A stretch of DNA of 64,000 nt from positions 57,990 through 121,989 of the forward strand of contig JADGFD010000009.1 of assembly GCA_016744015.1 (NCBI GenBank), written 5' to 3'. The DNA comes from Paracoccaceae bacterium. Its GTDB lineage: Bacteria > Pseudomonadota > Alphaproteobacteria > Rhodobacterales > Rhodobacteraceae. Shown piece by piece: positions 27,891 through 38,675 of this stretch (position 1 is the first letter of the stretch; every line of letters begins with the position of its first letter). Under the pieces are notes generated by a model. That model saw only the letters and a program-made list of their open reading frames with translations. It searched no databases and was not told the DNA's origin. Position numbers and translations under genes: made by a program.

Positions 27891-28576
27891 CTAAATCAAC
27901 TGCTCATATACTTCCACCGCCAGCCCGCGCAACGCATCCTTGCTCACTTGCCCAACCAAGGCGTATGACATGTCCTTGTCGACCCAATAAAAAGCCTCCA
28001 GCCCGTTTAGCTCCAGAAACTGGAAGGCCATTTCAGCGGCGTCTGGTGTAGGTGTCACATAAAGGGTTACGCGCGCGCCGCTGTTGTTTTCATACATAAA
28101 CTGCCCAGCGTTCTTTCCCATATTGGGCAGCAACCGCCCCCCAAGTAACACAAAGCCAGCCGGCGCTAAATCAGGCGCTTGAATAGCACCGCCCAATCGG
28201 CTTGAAAGCCATTTTAGCAAATAATCTTCCTCTGCCGCTTGCACTTCAACAGGGTGAATAACCTCATTCACAAAGGTCAAATGTGCATCCATGGCCATTT
28301 GCACAGGCTCAATAACGGCCCTGGACTGCACAGCCCCAGCAAGGCCACAGCCACCATCGCTTGCCAGCCCATGCTGCGTGGCTCAGGCCGTTGTAAAGAA
28401 AGGCCTTTGCCCAAAGGAAAGCTTGCCTGAAGCTCCGCGGTTTGCAGTGCCCAGTCCTCCTGCTTCTTTTGTCCTTCTGGGTCGTCCTGTAACCACGTCT
28501 CCACTTCAATTCGCCGCGCCTCGGGGAGTTCCCCATCAAAATAGGCGTGCAAATCGGATTCCTGCACTTTTTCCAT
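27891..28576 (-). pseudogene. Anti-sigma factor, frameshifted
   Basis: The N-terminal half (from ATG 28576) reads SDLHAYFDGELPEARRIEVE, typical of anti-sigma factors, and enters a membrane-like segment WQAMVAVALLGL. The matching C-terminal half (VNEVIHPVEVQAAEEDYLL ... FYWVDKDMSYALVGQVS, ending at 27891) is in another frame. One base missing from the run of four C at 28334-28337 (plus strand) would rejoin them. The ATG overlaps the sigma stop codon (TAATG), the usual sigma/anti-sigma coupling. The lesion is real or a homopolymer assembly error; its partner is damaged too. Confidence 0.82.
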
Positions 28577-28936
28577 TACTTTACACTCCTTAGCCGCACC
28601 GGCTCGGGCTCTTGATCGCGCGTTTCCCGCAATGCAGCGCGTGCCCGCGCGAGGCGAGACATCAGCGTGCCTTTAGGGAGGCCTAAAATCTTGCACGCTT
28701 CACCATAGCTAAAGCCCTTAACCGCAATCAACAGTAAAACCTGCCGTTGCTCCTGAGGGCAACCGGGCCATGTGCCGCGCGGTTGCCCTCAGGGCCGTCC
28801 GGCCTGTTTGTTCATTATGTGCGGCCAGCCCCGCATCCTCTACCGCCTCAAACCGCGCCCGCGCATGGGGGCTGCGGAGCTGGTCTCGGTGAATGTTTAG
28901 CATCATCTTAAATAGCCAAGAGCGGACAGCCCCACT
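28576..28936 (-). pseudogene. ECF sigma factor remnant
   Basis: Region 2 survives only from its later part (GAVRSWLFKMMLNIHRDQLR), read in the frame of the upstream secreted-protein gene. Region 4 (QEQRQVLLLIAVKGFSYGEA, then CKILGLPKGTLMSRLARARA) is intact but one frame off, ending with TAA at 28578-28576. The start and the early part of region 2 are missing, and a one-base change near 28755-28759 separates the halves. It cannot make a normal sigma factor as read. Confidence 0.83.
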
Positions 28937-29320
28937 TGGCCGCCACAAATGCCAAACACCTTTTACGCCGTCACCGGTGGTTTGGCGAGCTTCGGTATCA
29001 TTGATCCATGTGTAAAGCGGCTGGCCTTGATAGGCCCATTGGCGAGCGCCGTCGGCCCGAATAAGGATGCCAAAATCACCTGCGGCACGTGCACGATTAG
29101 AGGCCTCAAGCGGGGGCCACTTAACCGCACAATCGCCATTACAGTTTGAAACCGCCAGCGCATCATTGTCAAAAGTATAAAGCGAAAATCCTTCGCCATT
29201 TACCAAGGCCTCGCCTTGGTCAGTGGTGCCCATCTGCGCCACTACATTTTGTGCCGAAGCCAAGCTGGGGGCCACAGCGACCGTTACCAAACCAGCGGCA
29301 AATAATGTTGCAATCTTCAT
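28718..29320 (-). CDS. Secreted COG4315-type protein fused to sigma-factor fragment
   Basis: About 200 residues from the ATG at 29320 (GGAGAAG upstream). Residues 1-24 are a signal peptide ending SLASA. The next ~105 residues carry two repeats of the Yx(F/W)xxD type: FSLYTFDNDALAVSNCNGDC and QPLYTWINDTEARQTTGDGV, closing with KGVWHLWRP, where such proteins normally end. The reading frame then continues without a stop into ECF sigma region 2 (SGAVRSWLFKMM) for about 70 residues. The secreted domain is nearly complete, so it may still be exported with a foreign tail. Confidence 0.8.
   Translation of the reverse strand: MKIATLFAAGLVTVAVAPSLASAQNVVAQMGTTDQGEALVNGEGFSLYTFDNDALAVSNCNGDCAVKWPPLEASNRARAAGDFGILIRADGARQWAYQGQPLYTWINDTEARQTTGDGVKGVWHLWRPSGAVRSWLFKMMLNIHRDQLRSPHARARFEAVEDAGLAAHNEQTGRTALRATARHMARLPSGATAGFTVDCG
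28753..28792. repeat. Perfect 12-bp inverted repeat at the sigma frameshift
   Basis: ctgagggcaacc (28753-28764) and ggttgccctcag (28781-28792) are exact reverse complements around a 16-base loop, inside the sigma remnant. The frameshift between regions 2 and 4 maps to the ggg in the left arm. Confidence 0.75.
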
Positions 29321-29483
29321 AATCTTCTCCATTTTGCGAGCCAGTCCATCCGGCTTCATACCTAAACAACGCAGGCGCGGGAAACATAATCCCGCCGACC
29401 AGAAAAAAATCGCTCACCAAGGCCCAGTTTTCTGGCCAAGCGCGGCAAAGCCCGCTAAGACTTGGAGAAAAGCCGAGGACAGC

Positions 29484-30578
29484 ATGAGCCATAAATCCAT
29501 TATCCCGCAGCCGGGCATCCTGAATATCGCGCCTTATGTGGCTGGCAAAAGCCATGCCGCAGGCGGCAATCGTGTGACCAAGCTTTCGGCCAATGAAAAT
29601 CCGCATGGCCCCAGCCTCTTGGCCAAAGCGGCCTATATTGAGGCCGCCGGATCACTTGAGGCCTACCCCAATTCCAGCCATACAGACCTGCGCGCCGCCA
29701 TAGCGATGGTCTACGGCTTGGAGGCTGGGCGCATAATCTGCGGTGCGGGCTCTGACGAGATCATCTCTTTTCTTTGCAACACCTATGCAGGCCCCGGCAA
29801 TGAGGTGCTCTACAGCCAATATGGCTTCGCGATGTATCCGATTTCGGCCATGGCGGCGGGGGCAACCCCAGTGCAAGCCTCAGAGGCAGACCTGCACACC
29901 GATGTAGATGCCCTGCTCGCAGCCTGCAATGCGCGCACGCGCCTTGTGTTCATCGCCAATCCCAACAACCCCACCGGCAGCATGATTTCAGAGGCCGAAA
30001 TCGCGCGCCTCGCCGCGGGCATCCCCGAGCAAGCGCTCTTGGTGCTGGACGGGGCCTATGCCGAATTTGTTGAAGGCTTCAACGGCCACGCGGCGCTGGT
30101 AGAGGCTCGCGACAATGTGGTGATGACTCGCACTTTTTCCAAAATCTTCGGTCTTGGCGGCGCGCGCATCGGCTGGGGCTATGGCCCCGCCCATGTGATA
30201 GACGCGCTTAACCGCGTGCGCGGGCCGTTTAATGTATCTGCCGCCGCGCTGGCCGCTGCCGAGGCGGCGGTGCAAGATGTGGCTTACACAGAAAAATGCC
30301 GCGTTGCAAACGCCCAATGGCGGGAGTGGTTGCGGGATGAGTTGGCCAGCATTGGCCTACCGAGCGCTGAAAGCTTTACCAATTTCATAATGCCCCGTTT
30401 CGAAAGCCCTGAAGCCGCCGCCGAGGCGGATGCCTATTTACAAACCAAAGGTCTTGTGGTGCGGGCACTGGATGGCTATGGCCTGCACGCGCACCTGCGC
30501 ATAACCATTGGTGACGAAATCGCCTGCCGCGCCGTGGCTGTGGCCCTCACTGAATTCATGAAAGGCGCCCGCGCATGA
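29484..30578 (+). CDS. hisC: Histidinol-phosphate / aromatic aminotransferase
   Basis: 364 residues from the ATG at 29484 (GAGGAC upstream), starting MSHKSIIPQPGILNIAPYVA. A fold-type I PLP enzyme: VTKLSANENPHGPS near the start, FIANPNNPTGSMIS for the conserved Asn-Pro loop, and the PLP Lys in TRTFSKIFGLGGARIGWGYG. It overlaps the prephenate dehydrogenase gene by ATGA. This pairing suggests it transaminates aromatic precursors as well as, or instead of, imidazole acetol phosphate. Confidence 0.93.
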   Translation: MSHKSIIPQPGILNIAPYVAGKSHAAGGNRVTKLSANENPHGPSLLAKAAYIEAAGSLEAYPNSSHTDLRAAIAMVYGLEAGRIICGAGSDEIISFLCNTYAGPGNEVLYSQYGFAMYPISAMAAGATPVQASEADLHTDVDALLAACNARTRLVFIANPNNPTGSMISEAEIARLAAGIPEQALLVLDGAYAEFVEGFNGHAALVEARDNVVMTRTFSKIFGLGGARIGWGYGPAHVIDALNRVRGPFNVSAAALAAAEAAVQDVAYTEKCRVANAQWREWLRDELASIGLPSAESFTNFIMPRFESPEAAAEADAYLQTKGLVVRALDGYGLHAHLRITIGDEIACRAVAVALTEFMKGARA

Positions 30579-31489
30579 GCCAGTATAAACACGTCGCCCT
30601 GGTCGGGCTTGGGCTTTTGGCCTCGTCTATCAGCCTTGCCATGCGCCGCGCCGATATGACCGCAAAAATTACCGGCACGGCGCGCTCAAAAGAAACGCGC
30701 GAAACCGCGCTGGCCCTTGGCCTTGTGGATGAAGTGTTTAGCACCGCGGCAGAGGCCGTGCAGGGCGCGGATCTTGTGATCTTATGTGTGCCTGTTGGCG
30801 CAATGGCCGCGATTGCTGAAGAGATCGCGCCACACCTTGCGGAGGGCTGCACCGTGAGCGATGTTGGCTCGGTCAAGCAGGCCGTGGCCGAGGCCCTTGG
30901 CCCGCATATGCCAGACGGCGTGCACCTGATCCCCGCTCACCCGATGGCGGGCACCGAAAAATCCGGCCCCGAAGCGGGCTTTGCCAGCCTGTTTGATAAC
31001 CGCTGGCTTTTAATCACGCCCTTACCGGATAGCAGCCACAGCGCTGTGGAACGGCTGGAGGTTTTTTGGACCCAGCTTGGCTCCAATGTAGAACTCATGG
31101 AGATTGAGCACCACGACCTTGTGGCGAGCGTGATCTCTCATACCCCGCACCTGATTGCATACACAATGGTTGGGGTGGCAGATGGCATGAACCGCGTGGC
31201 CAAAACCGAGGTGGTAAACTATTCCGCCGCTGGCTTTCGGGATTTCACCCGCATTGCCGCCTCTGACCCGACCATGTGGCGCGATGTGTTTTTGAACAAT
31301 AAAGACGCCACGCTAGAGGTATTGGGCCGCTTCACCGAGGAGCTGCTCGCCCTACAACGCGCTATCCGCCTTGGCGATGGCGATTTCATGTTTGATTATT
31401 TCACCCGCACCCGGGATATCCGGCGCAGCATTATTGACGCGGGACAAGATACTGAAGCCGCCGATTTTGGGCGGGGAAAACCGGAGTAA
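30575..31489 (+). CDS. Prephenate/arogenate (cyclohexadienyl) dehydrogenase
   Basis: 304 residues. Oxidatively decarboxylates prephenate or arogenate in tyrosine synthesis. The Rossmann motif is at the start (HVALVGLGLLASSISLAMRR). HLIPAHPMAGTEKSGPEAG contains the catalytic His region, and LVASVISHTPHLIAYTMV is the second conserved block. It is coupled to hisC by a four-base overlap; no chorismate mutase domain is attached. Confidence 0.94.
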   Translation: MSQYKHVALVGLGLLASSISLAMRRADMTAKITGTARSKETRETALALGLVDEVFSTAAEAVQGADLVILCVPVGAMAAIAEEIAPHLAEGCTVSDVGSVKQAVAEALGPHMPDGVHLIPAHPMAGTEKSGPEAGFASLFDNRWLLITPLPDSSHSAVERLEVFWTQLGSNVELMEIEHHDLVASVISHTPHLIAYTMVGVADGMNRVAKTEVVNYSAAGFRDFTRIAASDPTMWRDVFLNNKDATLEVLGRFTEELLALQRAIRLGDGDFMFDYFTRTRDIRRSIIDAGQDTEAADFGRGKPE

Positions 31490-31493
31490 TAGC

Positions 31494-32105
31494 ATGCGTT
31501 TCAGCCTCTTGGCCCTTATCTTCCTTGCCGCCTGTGGCCGCACAGGCGCGCCAGATCTTTCCGCCTATCCGAACGAGGAAGGCCTTAGCCGCCTGTGCAA
31601 TAACCCCGCCATATTAGGCGAGCCAGTCTCAGACATTTCTGAGGGTGCCTGCGGGATAGATAACCCTGTGGCGGTGCGTTACGTGGCGGGCGTGCGCCTT
31701 TCCACCCCCGCCAGGCTGAACTGCCGCACGGCCAATACGCTGGCGGACTGGGTGGCGAATGATGCACAGAACGCGGTGAAAAAGCTGCGTAGCCGCATCA
31801 CTGAAATGACGGTGTTTGCCTCCTATGCCTGCCGCACGCGCAACAACCAAAGGGGCGCGCGGCTTTCTGAGCACTCACAAGGGAACGCGATTGATATCGG
31901 GGCCTTTACGCTGGCCAACGGGGTGGAGCTAAGCGTTGAGGATGATTGGGGGAAAGCAGGCAAGGAAGGCGTTGCGACCCGTGCGCTGCACACAAGCGCC
32001 TGCGGTCCGTTTGGCACCGTTTTGGGGCCAAATTCTGACCGCTTCCACTATAACCACTTCCATTTTGATACTGCGGAATATCGTTCCGGCACCTATTGCC
32101 GCTGA
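31494..32105 (+). CDS. Extensin-like lipoprotein
   Basis: 203 residues from the ATG at 31494 (GGAG upstream). A lipobox LIFLAACG gives a lipidated Cys at about 15. The remaining sequence is an extensin-like C-terminal domain: MTVFASYACRTRNNQRGARL, then SEHSQGNAIDIGAF and FHYNHFHFDTAEY, which resembles a His/Asp metal site of peptidoglycan DD-carboxypeptidase-like folds. Four conserved Cys are spread through it. It follows the dehydrogenase by four bases, and its 3' end overlaps the convergent MFS gene by 13 bases. Confidence 0.85.
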   Translation: MRFSLLALIFLAACGRTGAPDLSAYPNEEGLSRLCNNPAILGEPVSDISEGACGIDNPVAVRYVAGVRLSTPARLNCRTANTLADWVANDAQNAVKKLRSRITEMTVFASYACRTRNNQRGARLSEHSQGNAIDIGAFTLANGVELSVEDDWGKAGKEGVATRALHTSACGPFGTVLGPNSDRFHYNHFHFDTAEYRSGTYCR

Positions 32106-33292
32106 AATGCCAGCAGGGCAAAAGCCGTGATTAATGCCGCCGCAAAAAATGGCGCGCCGGGGAGGTAAAGCCCCTGACCGTCACTGAACAGCTTGAACAT
32201 GGCAGCAAATATAGGCGGTGCGATAATGGCGGCAAGGGATTCGATGCTGCCAAGCACACCTTGCAAATCGCCCTGCTCGTTATCCGGCACCAGCTTTGAA
32301 AGCATGCCGTTTATAGCGGGGCCAGCGACCTCCCCCAAGGCTGCCATAATAATCATGGTAAAAATCATCCATGTGTCTACGGCAAACCCAATGCCGACCA
32401 TGGCGATAATGATGGAAATCAGCCCGAAGCGAGCCGTCCCGCGCTCACCCCATTGGGGCAACATATAGCGGATGAGCACGCCTTGCACAAAGGCCACGCC
32501 GAGGCCGTATCCGGCGAGGGAAAATCCGATAATCGCGGTATCCCAGCCGAATTTCTCTTTGCCATAAAAACTCCAGACGGCCGGGTAAACATAGCCAGCA
32601 AGCATCATGCAAAACACGACAAACACCAAGCGCCTGAGGCTTGGGTCTGTGGCCGCGCGCGTGAGAGCCTTGAAGGGGTTGGCACGTTGCCATGTGAAGG
32701 GGCGGCGCTTTTCTGGCAGCAAAGATTCCGGCAGAAAAAACACGCCAAACGCAAAATTTAACCCGGCAAATCCGGCGGCGGCAAAAAATGGCAAGCGGAT
32801 GTCTATAGCCCCCAAAAGGCCACCAAGGGCGGGGCCAACGATGAAGCCAAGGCCGAAAGTTGCCCCAATAGCCCCGAAATTTTTGGCCCGGTCTTCCGGG
32901 GCGCTGAAGTCAGCAATATAAGAGGTAGCGGTCGCAACCGTTGCCCCCGCAATCCCCGCCACTAAGCGCCCGATAAAAAGCACGGCAAAGCTAGCAGCAA
33001 CGCCCATGACGATATAGTCAACAAATAGCGCGGCAATCCCGATAAGCAACACGGGCCTGCGGCCAATGCTATCAGAAATATTGCCCAGAATTGGCAGAAA
33101 CAGGAACTGCATAACAGCGTAAACCGAGGCCAGCGCCGCGCCGTAAAGTGCGGCGTCTGAAATGTTTTCTATACCAAGATCTGCCAGCAAGTCGGGCATG
33201 ATCGGGAAAATTAGCCCAATGCCAATGGCATCCACAAAGATGGTGGCGACGGCAAAACCCATGCCCGCTTTTGATTTAGTTCGTTTAGCCAT
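32093..33292 (-). CDS. MFS transporter, TetA-like
   Basis: 399 residues with 12 predicted hydrophobic segments. Starts with a Lys-rich stretch, then GFAVATIFVDAIGIGLIFPI, as in the tetracycline-efflux-like DHA1 group. The motif between segments 2 and 3 is GNISDSIGRRPVLLIGIAAL, and segment 4-5 has GRLVAGIAGATVATATSYIA. A proton-driven exporter of unknown substrate; the similarity does not prove drug resistance. No regulator is adjacent. Confidence 0.87.
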   Translation of the reverse strand: MAKRTKSKAGMGFAVATIFVDAIGIGLIFPIMPDLLADLGIENISDAALYGAALASVYAVMQFLFLPILGNISDSIGRRPVLLIGIAALFVDYIVMGVAASFAVLFIGRLVAGIAGATVATATSYIADFSAPEDRAKNFGAIGATFGLGFIVGPALGGLLGAIDIRLPFFAAAGFAGLNFAFGVFFLPESLLPEKRRPFTWQRANPFKALTRAATDPSLRRLVFVVFCMMLAGYVYPAVWSFYGKEKFGWDTAIIGFSLAGYGLGVAFVQGVLIRYMLPQWGERGTARFGLISIIIAMVGIGFAVDTWMIFTMIIMAALGEVAGPAINGMLSKLVPDNEQGDLQGVLGSIESLAAIIAPPIFAAMFKLFSDGQGLYLPGAPFFAAALITAFALLAFQRQ

Positions 33293-33357
33293 TTGGTGGG
33301 TGTATCAGGCGTGCGGCCGCTTGTCTTTAGCTGATGTCTAAGCATAGCCCGAAAAGC

Positions 33358-33390
33358 AAAAAGCCCCGCACAATGGCGGGGCTTTTTATT
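33358..33390 (-). terminator. Rho-independent terminator of the atp operon
   Basis: aaaaagccccgc-acaatg-gcggggcttttt: a strong GC stem with A and T flanks, 13 bases beyond the atpC stop. Because both flanks are A/T runs it can stop transcription in either direction. Confidence 0.88.
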
Positions 33391-33402
33391 AAGGTCGCTA
33401 GC

Positions 33403-33801
33403 TTAAGAGCCGTGGCGGAGCAGCAGATCATGGTGATCGGCTATTCGGCGGGCCGCCGCCGCGCTGTGATGATCAGAAACATCTTTGGCGTCTTCCTCGG
33501 CGGTGCGGTGGAACTCTTCCAGCACCTCCTTGGTCACTTCACCCTTGGGCAAAGCGTTTTCAGCCAGCACCGAAACACCCTCGGCAGATATCTCCGCTAA
33601 ACCGCCCGTGACGAGGTAGTCGGTGGTTTCGCCGCCAGCGACAACGCTCACATAACCGGGGCGCAGGGTGGTAACAGCCGGTGCGTGGTTTGGCATTGCT
33701 ACCATGTCTCCCTCAGCGCCCGGAATGCTTACAGATTCAGCTTGCATTGAAGCCAGCATACGCTCCGGCGACACGAGGTCAAATTGCATTGTATCAGCCA
33801 T
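33403..33801 (-). CDS. atpC: ATP synthase F1 epsilon subunit
   Basis: 132 residues. The rotor-stalk subunit that regulates F1. The N-terminal beta-sandwich reads [20 protein letters not shown], then [20 protein letters not shown], with a helical C-terminus. Last gene of atpHAGDC, eleven bases after atpD, and followed by a strong terminator. Confidence 0.95.
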   Translation of the reverse strand: MADTMQFDLVSPERMLASMQAESVSIPGAEGDMVAMPNHAPAVTTLRPGYVSVVAGGETTDYLVTGGLAEISAEGVSVLAENALPKGEVTKEVLEEFHRTAEEDAKDVSDHHSAAAARRIADHHDLLLRHGS

Positions 33802-33812
33802 AGTGGCCTCCT

Positions 33813-35255
<1,443 letters not shown>

Positions 35256-36128
35256 TTAAAGCGCTTCCGCGCCCGAGATAATCTCGATCAATTCATTAGT
35301 AATCGCAGCCTGACGCGAACGGTTAAACTCGATGGTCAGTTTGTCAATCATTTCGCCAGCATTGCGGGTCGCGTTATCCATAGCAGACATCCGCGCGCCC
35401 TGCTCCGAGGCGCCGTTTTCCAGCAGTGCTGTGAAAATCTGGGTAGATACCGCACGCGGCAGCAAATCATCCAAAATTTCGTTCTCGTCCGGCTCAAAGT
35501 CATAAACCGTAGAGGAGGTTTCCTCCGGGGTGTCAAAATTGGCAGGGATAAGCTGCAAGGCTGCCGGGATCTGGGTCACAACCGATTCAAACCGGCTATA
35601 AAAGATCGTTGCCACGTCAAACTCAGCGCTATCAAAACGCTTGATCACGTCTTTTCCGATGTCAGCCGCATCGCTATATGCGAGGCGCTTAACTTCCGAA
35701 TGGTCAACGTGGTCGATCATGATATCGCTAAAATCACGCTTAAGCTGGTCACGGCCTTTTTTGCCAACGGTGATCATTTTTACCGTTTTGCCAGCCGCTG
35801 TAAGCTCGTTAGCATGCGCCCGCGCCAATTTGGCGATAGACGCGTTGAACCCGCCGCAGAGGCCGCGCTCGGAGGTCGCAACGACGAGCAAATGCACATC
35901 GTCTTTCCCCGTGCCGCGCAGCAAAAGCGGGGCGCTTTCGCTTTCGGCAGCGCCTTGGGCCAAGTTACCAAGAACCGCGTTCATCTGCGCCGCATAAGGG
36001 CGGGCATCTTCGGCGGACTCTTGGGCGCGGCGCAATTTCGCCGCGGCCACCATCTGCATGGCCTTAGTGATCTTACGAGTGTTTTTAACAGTCGCGATCC
36101 TAGTTTTTAGGTCTTTGAGGTTCGCCAT
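35256..36128 (-). CDS. atpG: ATP synthase F1 gamma subunit
   Basis: 290 residues. Forms the central rotor shaft. The N-terminal helix ([20 protein letters not shown]) and the C-terminal helix ([20 protein letters not shown]) form the coiled coil; the signature around [16 protein letters not shown] is present. The mid-domain block [20 protein letters not shown] fits the family. It sits between atpA and atpD as usual. Confidence 0.97.
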   Translation of the reverse strand: MANLKDLKTRIATVKNTRKITKAMQMVAAAKLRRAQESAEDARPYAAQMNAVLGNLAQGAAESESAPLLLRGTGKDDVHLLVVATSERGLCGGFNASIAKLARAHANELTAAGKTVKMITVGKKGRDQLKRDFSDIMIDHVDHSEVKRLAYSDAADIGKDVIKRFDSAEFDVATIFYSRFESVVTQIPAALQLIPANFDTPEETSSTVYDFEPDENEILDDLLPRAVSTQIFTALLENGASEQGARMSAMDNATRNAGEMIDKLTIEFNRSRQAAITNELIEIISGAEAL

Positions 36129-36159
36129 TGGCTAAAACTCCTTTCCCTTAAGGCCAAAA

Positions 36160-37698
36160 TTAAGCGAAGTCTTTTGTGAAGGCTTCGAGTACGGATTTGA
36201 TGCTGTCTTCCAACTCACCTTTAACCTTACGGTCATTGTCGGTGATGTCTTTCAGCAAGTCAGCGTTGTTGGCGCGAAGATGAGTCAATAGGCTTTCCTC
36301 AAAGCGCGTTACGTCTTTCACGGCCACGCCATCAAGGAAACCCTTGGTGCCTGCGTAAATTACGATAACTTGCTCGGCATTTGTAAGCGGCGAATACTGC
36401 GGCTGTTTCAGAAGCTCCGTCAGGCGCTCACCACGGGCAAGCAAGGCCTGTGTGGATGCATCCAGATCGGAACCAAACTGGGCAAAAGCTGCCATCTCAC
36501 GATACTGAGCCAACTCAAGCTTAATCGAACCAGCCACCGATTTCATCGCGTTTGTTTGTGCGGATGAGCCCACACGCGAAACGGAGAGACCTGTGTTAAC
36601 CGCTGGGCGAATACCCGCGTTAAACAGCTCGGTTTCGAGGAATATCTGACCATCCGTGATCGAAATCACGTTGGTCGGAATAAACGCCGAAACGTCGCCG
36701 CCTTGGGTTTCAATGATCGGCAGCGCCGTAAGCGAGCCTGAACCATAATTCTCATTGAGCTTTGAAGAGCGCTCCAACAGACGTGAGTGAAGATAGAAAA
36801 CATCACCAGGGTAAGCTTCACGTCCAGGTGGACGGCGGAGTAGCAAGGACATTTGACGATAAGCCACAGCCTGCTTGGAAAGGTCATCATAAATGATTAG
36901 TGCGTGGCGGCCATTGTCACGGAAGTGCTCAGCCATAGCAGTGGCGCAATAAGGTGCAAGGAACTGCAGCGGCGCCGGGTCAGAAGCGGTCGCAGCCACA
37001 ACGATGGAATATTCCATCGCGCCGTTTTCTTCCAGCTTACGCACCAGCTGTGCAACGGTAGAGCGCTTTTGCCCAACAGCCACATACACACAGTAAAGCT
37101 TCTTGTATTCGTCGTCGCCAGCGGCTTCGTTATAAGCCTTCTGGTTCAGCACGGCATCAAGCGCCACAGCGGATTTTCCGGTTTGGCGGTCACCAATGAT
37201 AAGCTCACGCTGGCCACGGCCAACAGGAATAAGCGCATCCACAGATTTCAGGCCGGTTGCCATGGGCTCGTGCACAGATTTCCGCGGGATAATGCCGGGG
37301 GCTTTCACATCAGCCACTGAGCGCTTAGACGCTTTCAGCGGGCCTTTGCCATCAATTGGGTTGCCGAGGCCGTCAACCACGCGGCCGAGCAACTCGTCAC
37401 CTGTTGGAACGTCCACAATAGAGTTCGTCCGCTTAACGGTGTCGCCCTCTTTAATGTCACGGTCCGAACCAAAAATAACGATACCAACATTGTCGGTCTC
37501 AAGGTTCAGCGCCATTCCGCGGATACCACCGGGGAATTCAACCATTTCGCCAGCTTGAACGTTGTCCAGCCCATACACACGCGCAATACCGTCACCAACT
37601 GACAATACGCGCCCTACTTCAGCGACTTCAGCCTCAGCACCAAAATTCTTGATTTGGTCCTTGAGGATCGCGGAGATTTCTGCGGCTTGAATGCCCAT
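36160..37698 (-). CDS. atpA: ATP synthase F1 alpha subunit
   Basis: 512 residues. Non-catalytic nucleotide-binding subunit. P-loop [20 protein letters not shown], the segment [20 protein letters not shown], and the signature [20 protein letters not shown] are all intact. It begins directly after the atpH stop. No F0 genes are near, consistent with the separate F0 operon typical of alphaproteobacteria. Confidence 0.98.
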   Translation of the reverse strand: MGIQAAEISAILKDQIKNFGAEAEVAEVGRVLSVGDGIARVYGLDNVQAGEMVEFPGGIRGMALNLETDNVGIVIFGSDRDIKEGDTVKRTNSIVDVPTGDELLGRVVDGLGNPIDGKGPLKASKRSVADVKAPGIIPRKSVHEPMATGLKSVDALIPVGRGQRELIIGDRQTGKSAVALDAVLNQKAYNEAAGDDEYKKLYCVYVAVGQKRSTVAQLVRKLEENGAMEYSIVVAATASDPAPLQFLAPYCATAMAEHFRDNGRHALIIYDDLSKQAVAYRQMSLLLRRPPGREAYPGDVFYLHSRLLERSSKLNENYGSGSLTALPIIETQGGDVSAFIPTNVISITDGQIFLETELFNAGIRPAVNTGLSVSRVGSSAQTNAMKSVAGSIKLELAQYREMAAFAQFGSDLDASTQALLARGERLTELLKQPQYSPLTNAEQVIVIYAGTKGFLDGVAVKDVTRFEESLLTHLRANNADLLKDITDNDRKVKGELEDSIKSVLEAFTKDFA

Positions 37699-38259
37699 TT
37701 ATCCGACCTCTTTCATTGCATTTTGAAGGTTATTAAGTTTGCTGCGAAGCGAGCTGTCGATCATGACAGACCCAACCTTCACAACAAGACCGCCGATAAG
37801 ATCCTTATCAACGGTCACATTTACATTTACGTCTTTTCCGACCGACTTCTTCAAAGCAGCAGCCAGCGCCGTGCTTTGCTTTTCAGTCAGCGCCTTGGCG
37901 GCCGTCACGTCGGCACTTACTTCACCGCGATCATCAGCCGATAGCGCCTTAACCTGAGATATCATCTCGGGAAGCACATATAGGCGGCGATTTTCGGCCA
38001 TAAGGGCAACCGTGTTAGCGGCTTCAGGCCCCAACTCCATTTTATCGGTCAAGGCGCGCATGGCCTTGCCCTGCTCTTCGCGGCTTAATAGCGGCGAGGC
38101 AATGAGGTCTCGCAAATCGTCGCTGGTTTCCAGCGCGGCTTGCAGCGAATCAAGATCAGCCTCAATGGCGGCCAGGTTTTTGGCCTCTTTGGCGATCTCG
38201 AACAATGCAATGGCATAGCGCCCTGAGGCCCCTGCGGTTATTGATGCTGTAGCAGACAC
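37699..38259 (-). CDS. atpH: ATP synthase F1 delta subunit
   Basis: 186 residues from the GTG at 38259, which has AAAGGGG seven bases upstream; an in-frame TTG at 38286 lacks this. It forms the peripheral stalk cap. N-terminal SGRYAIALFEIAKEAKNLAA and the C-terminal block NVTVDKDLIGGLVVKVGSVM, then IDSSLRSKLNNLQNAM, are the family's conserved parts. First gene of the operon, so the promoter should lie upstream of 38260. Confidence 0.95.
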   Translation of the reverse strand: MSATASITAGASGRYAIALFEIAKEAKNLAAIEADLDSLQAALETSDDLRDLIASPLLSREEQGKAMRALTDKMELGPEAANTVALMAENRRLYVLPEMISQVKALSADDRGEVSADVTAAKALTEKQSTALAAALKKSVGKDVNVNVTVDKDLIGGLVVKVGSVMIDSSLRSKLNNLQNAMKEVG

Positions 38260-38675
38260 GAACACCCCTTTATTCTGTGCGCCCAATGCTGGGCCATAAG
38301 CAACGGTTCGGCGAGTCAGTGCAAACCCGTTGAAATCGGGTGGGTGATAGCAGAGGGTTGCCCGTGAGGCAAGAGACAGGCCAAAACCCGCCGATTCAAA
38401 TTTATTAAAGCAAAATCAACACGCTACCTCAACCCCCTCACCCAATGCGACGCTTTGCGCGGCATATTTGTAGATTTTTTTACTAAGGAAGGCGGTGAAT
38501 CAGAAAGTTTTGTGACCGAAGGGTGGTTTTTAACCCACCCTTCGACATATTTCTATCCTCAACATGCAAAACAGTATTTCTGAGAAGCAAGAAGCATAAA
38601 GCTTCTTATATTCTCTTGTAGTTTTATTCGGTTTAGGCCAAATCTAGCACAACGATTCTACTTGGAGTAATTATT
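38260..38675. other. Intergenic region upstream of the atp operon
   Basis: About 415 bases between divergent atpH and a small lipoprotein gene. It should hold the atp promoter (minus strand) and that of the lipoprotein (plus strand), though I cannot place either with confidence. It contains an AT-rich tract near 38395-38425 and the palindrome at 38517-38544. No coding frame stands out. Confidence 0.5.
38517..38544. repeat. GGGTGGG palindrome
   Basis: cgaagggtgg-ttttt-aacccacccttcg: a near-perfect hairpin with one bulge. Its inner part matches the palindromes at 15817-15835 and 44150-44203. It ends no obvious gene, so it is better viewed as a dispersed repeat than a terminator. Confidence 0.55.
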
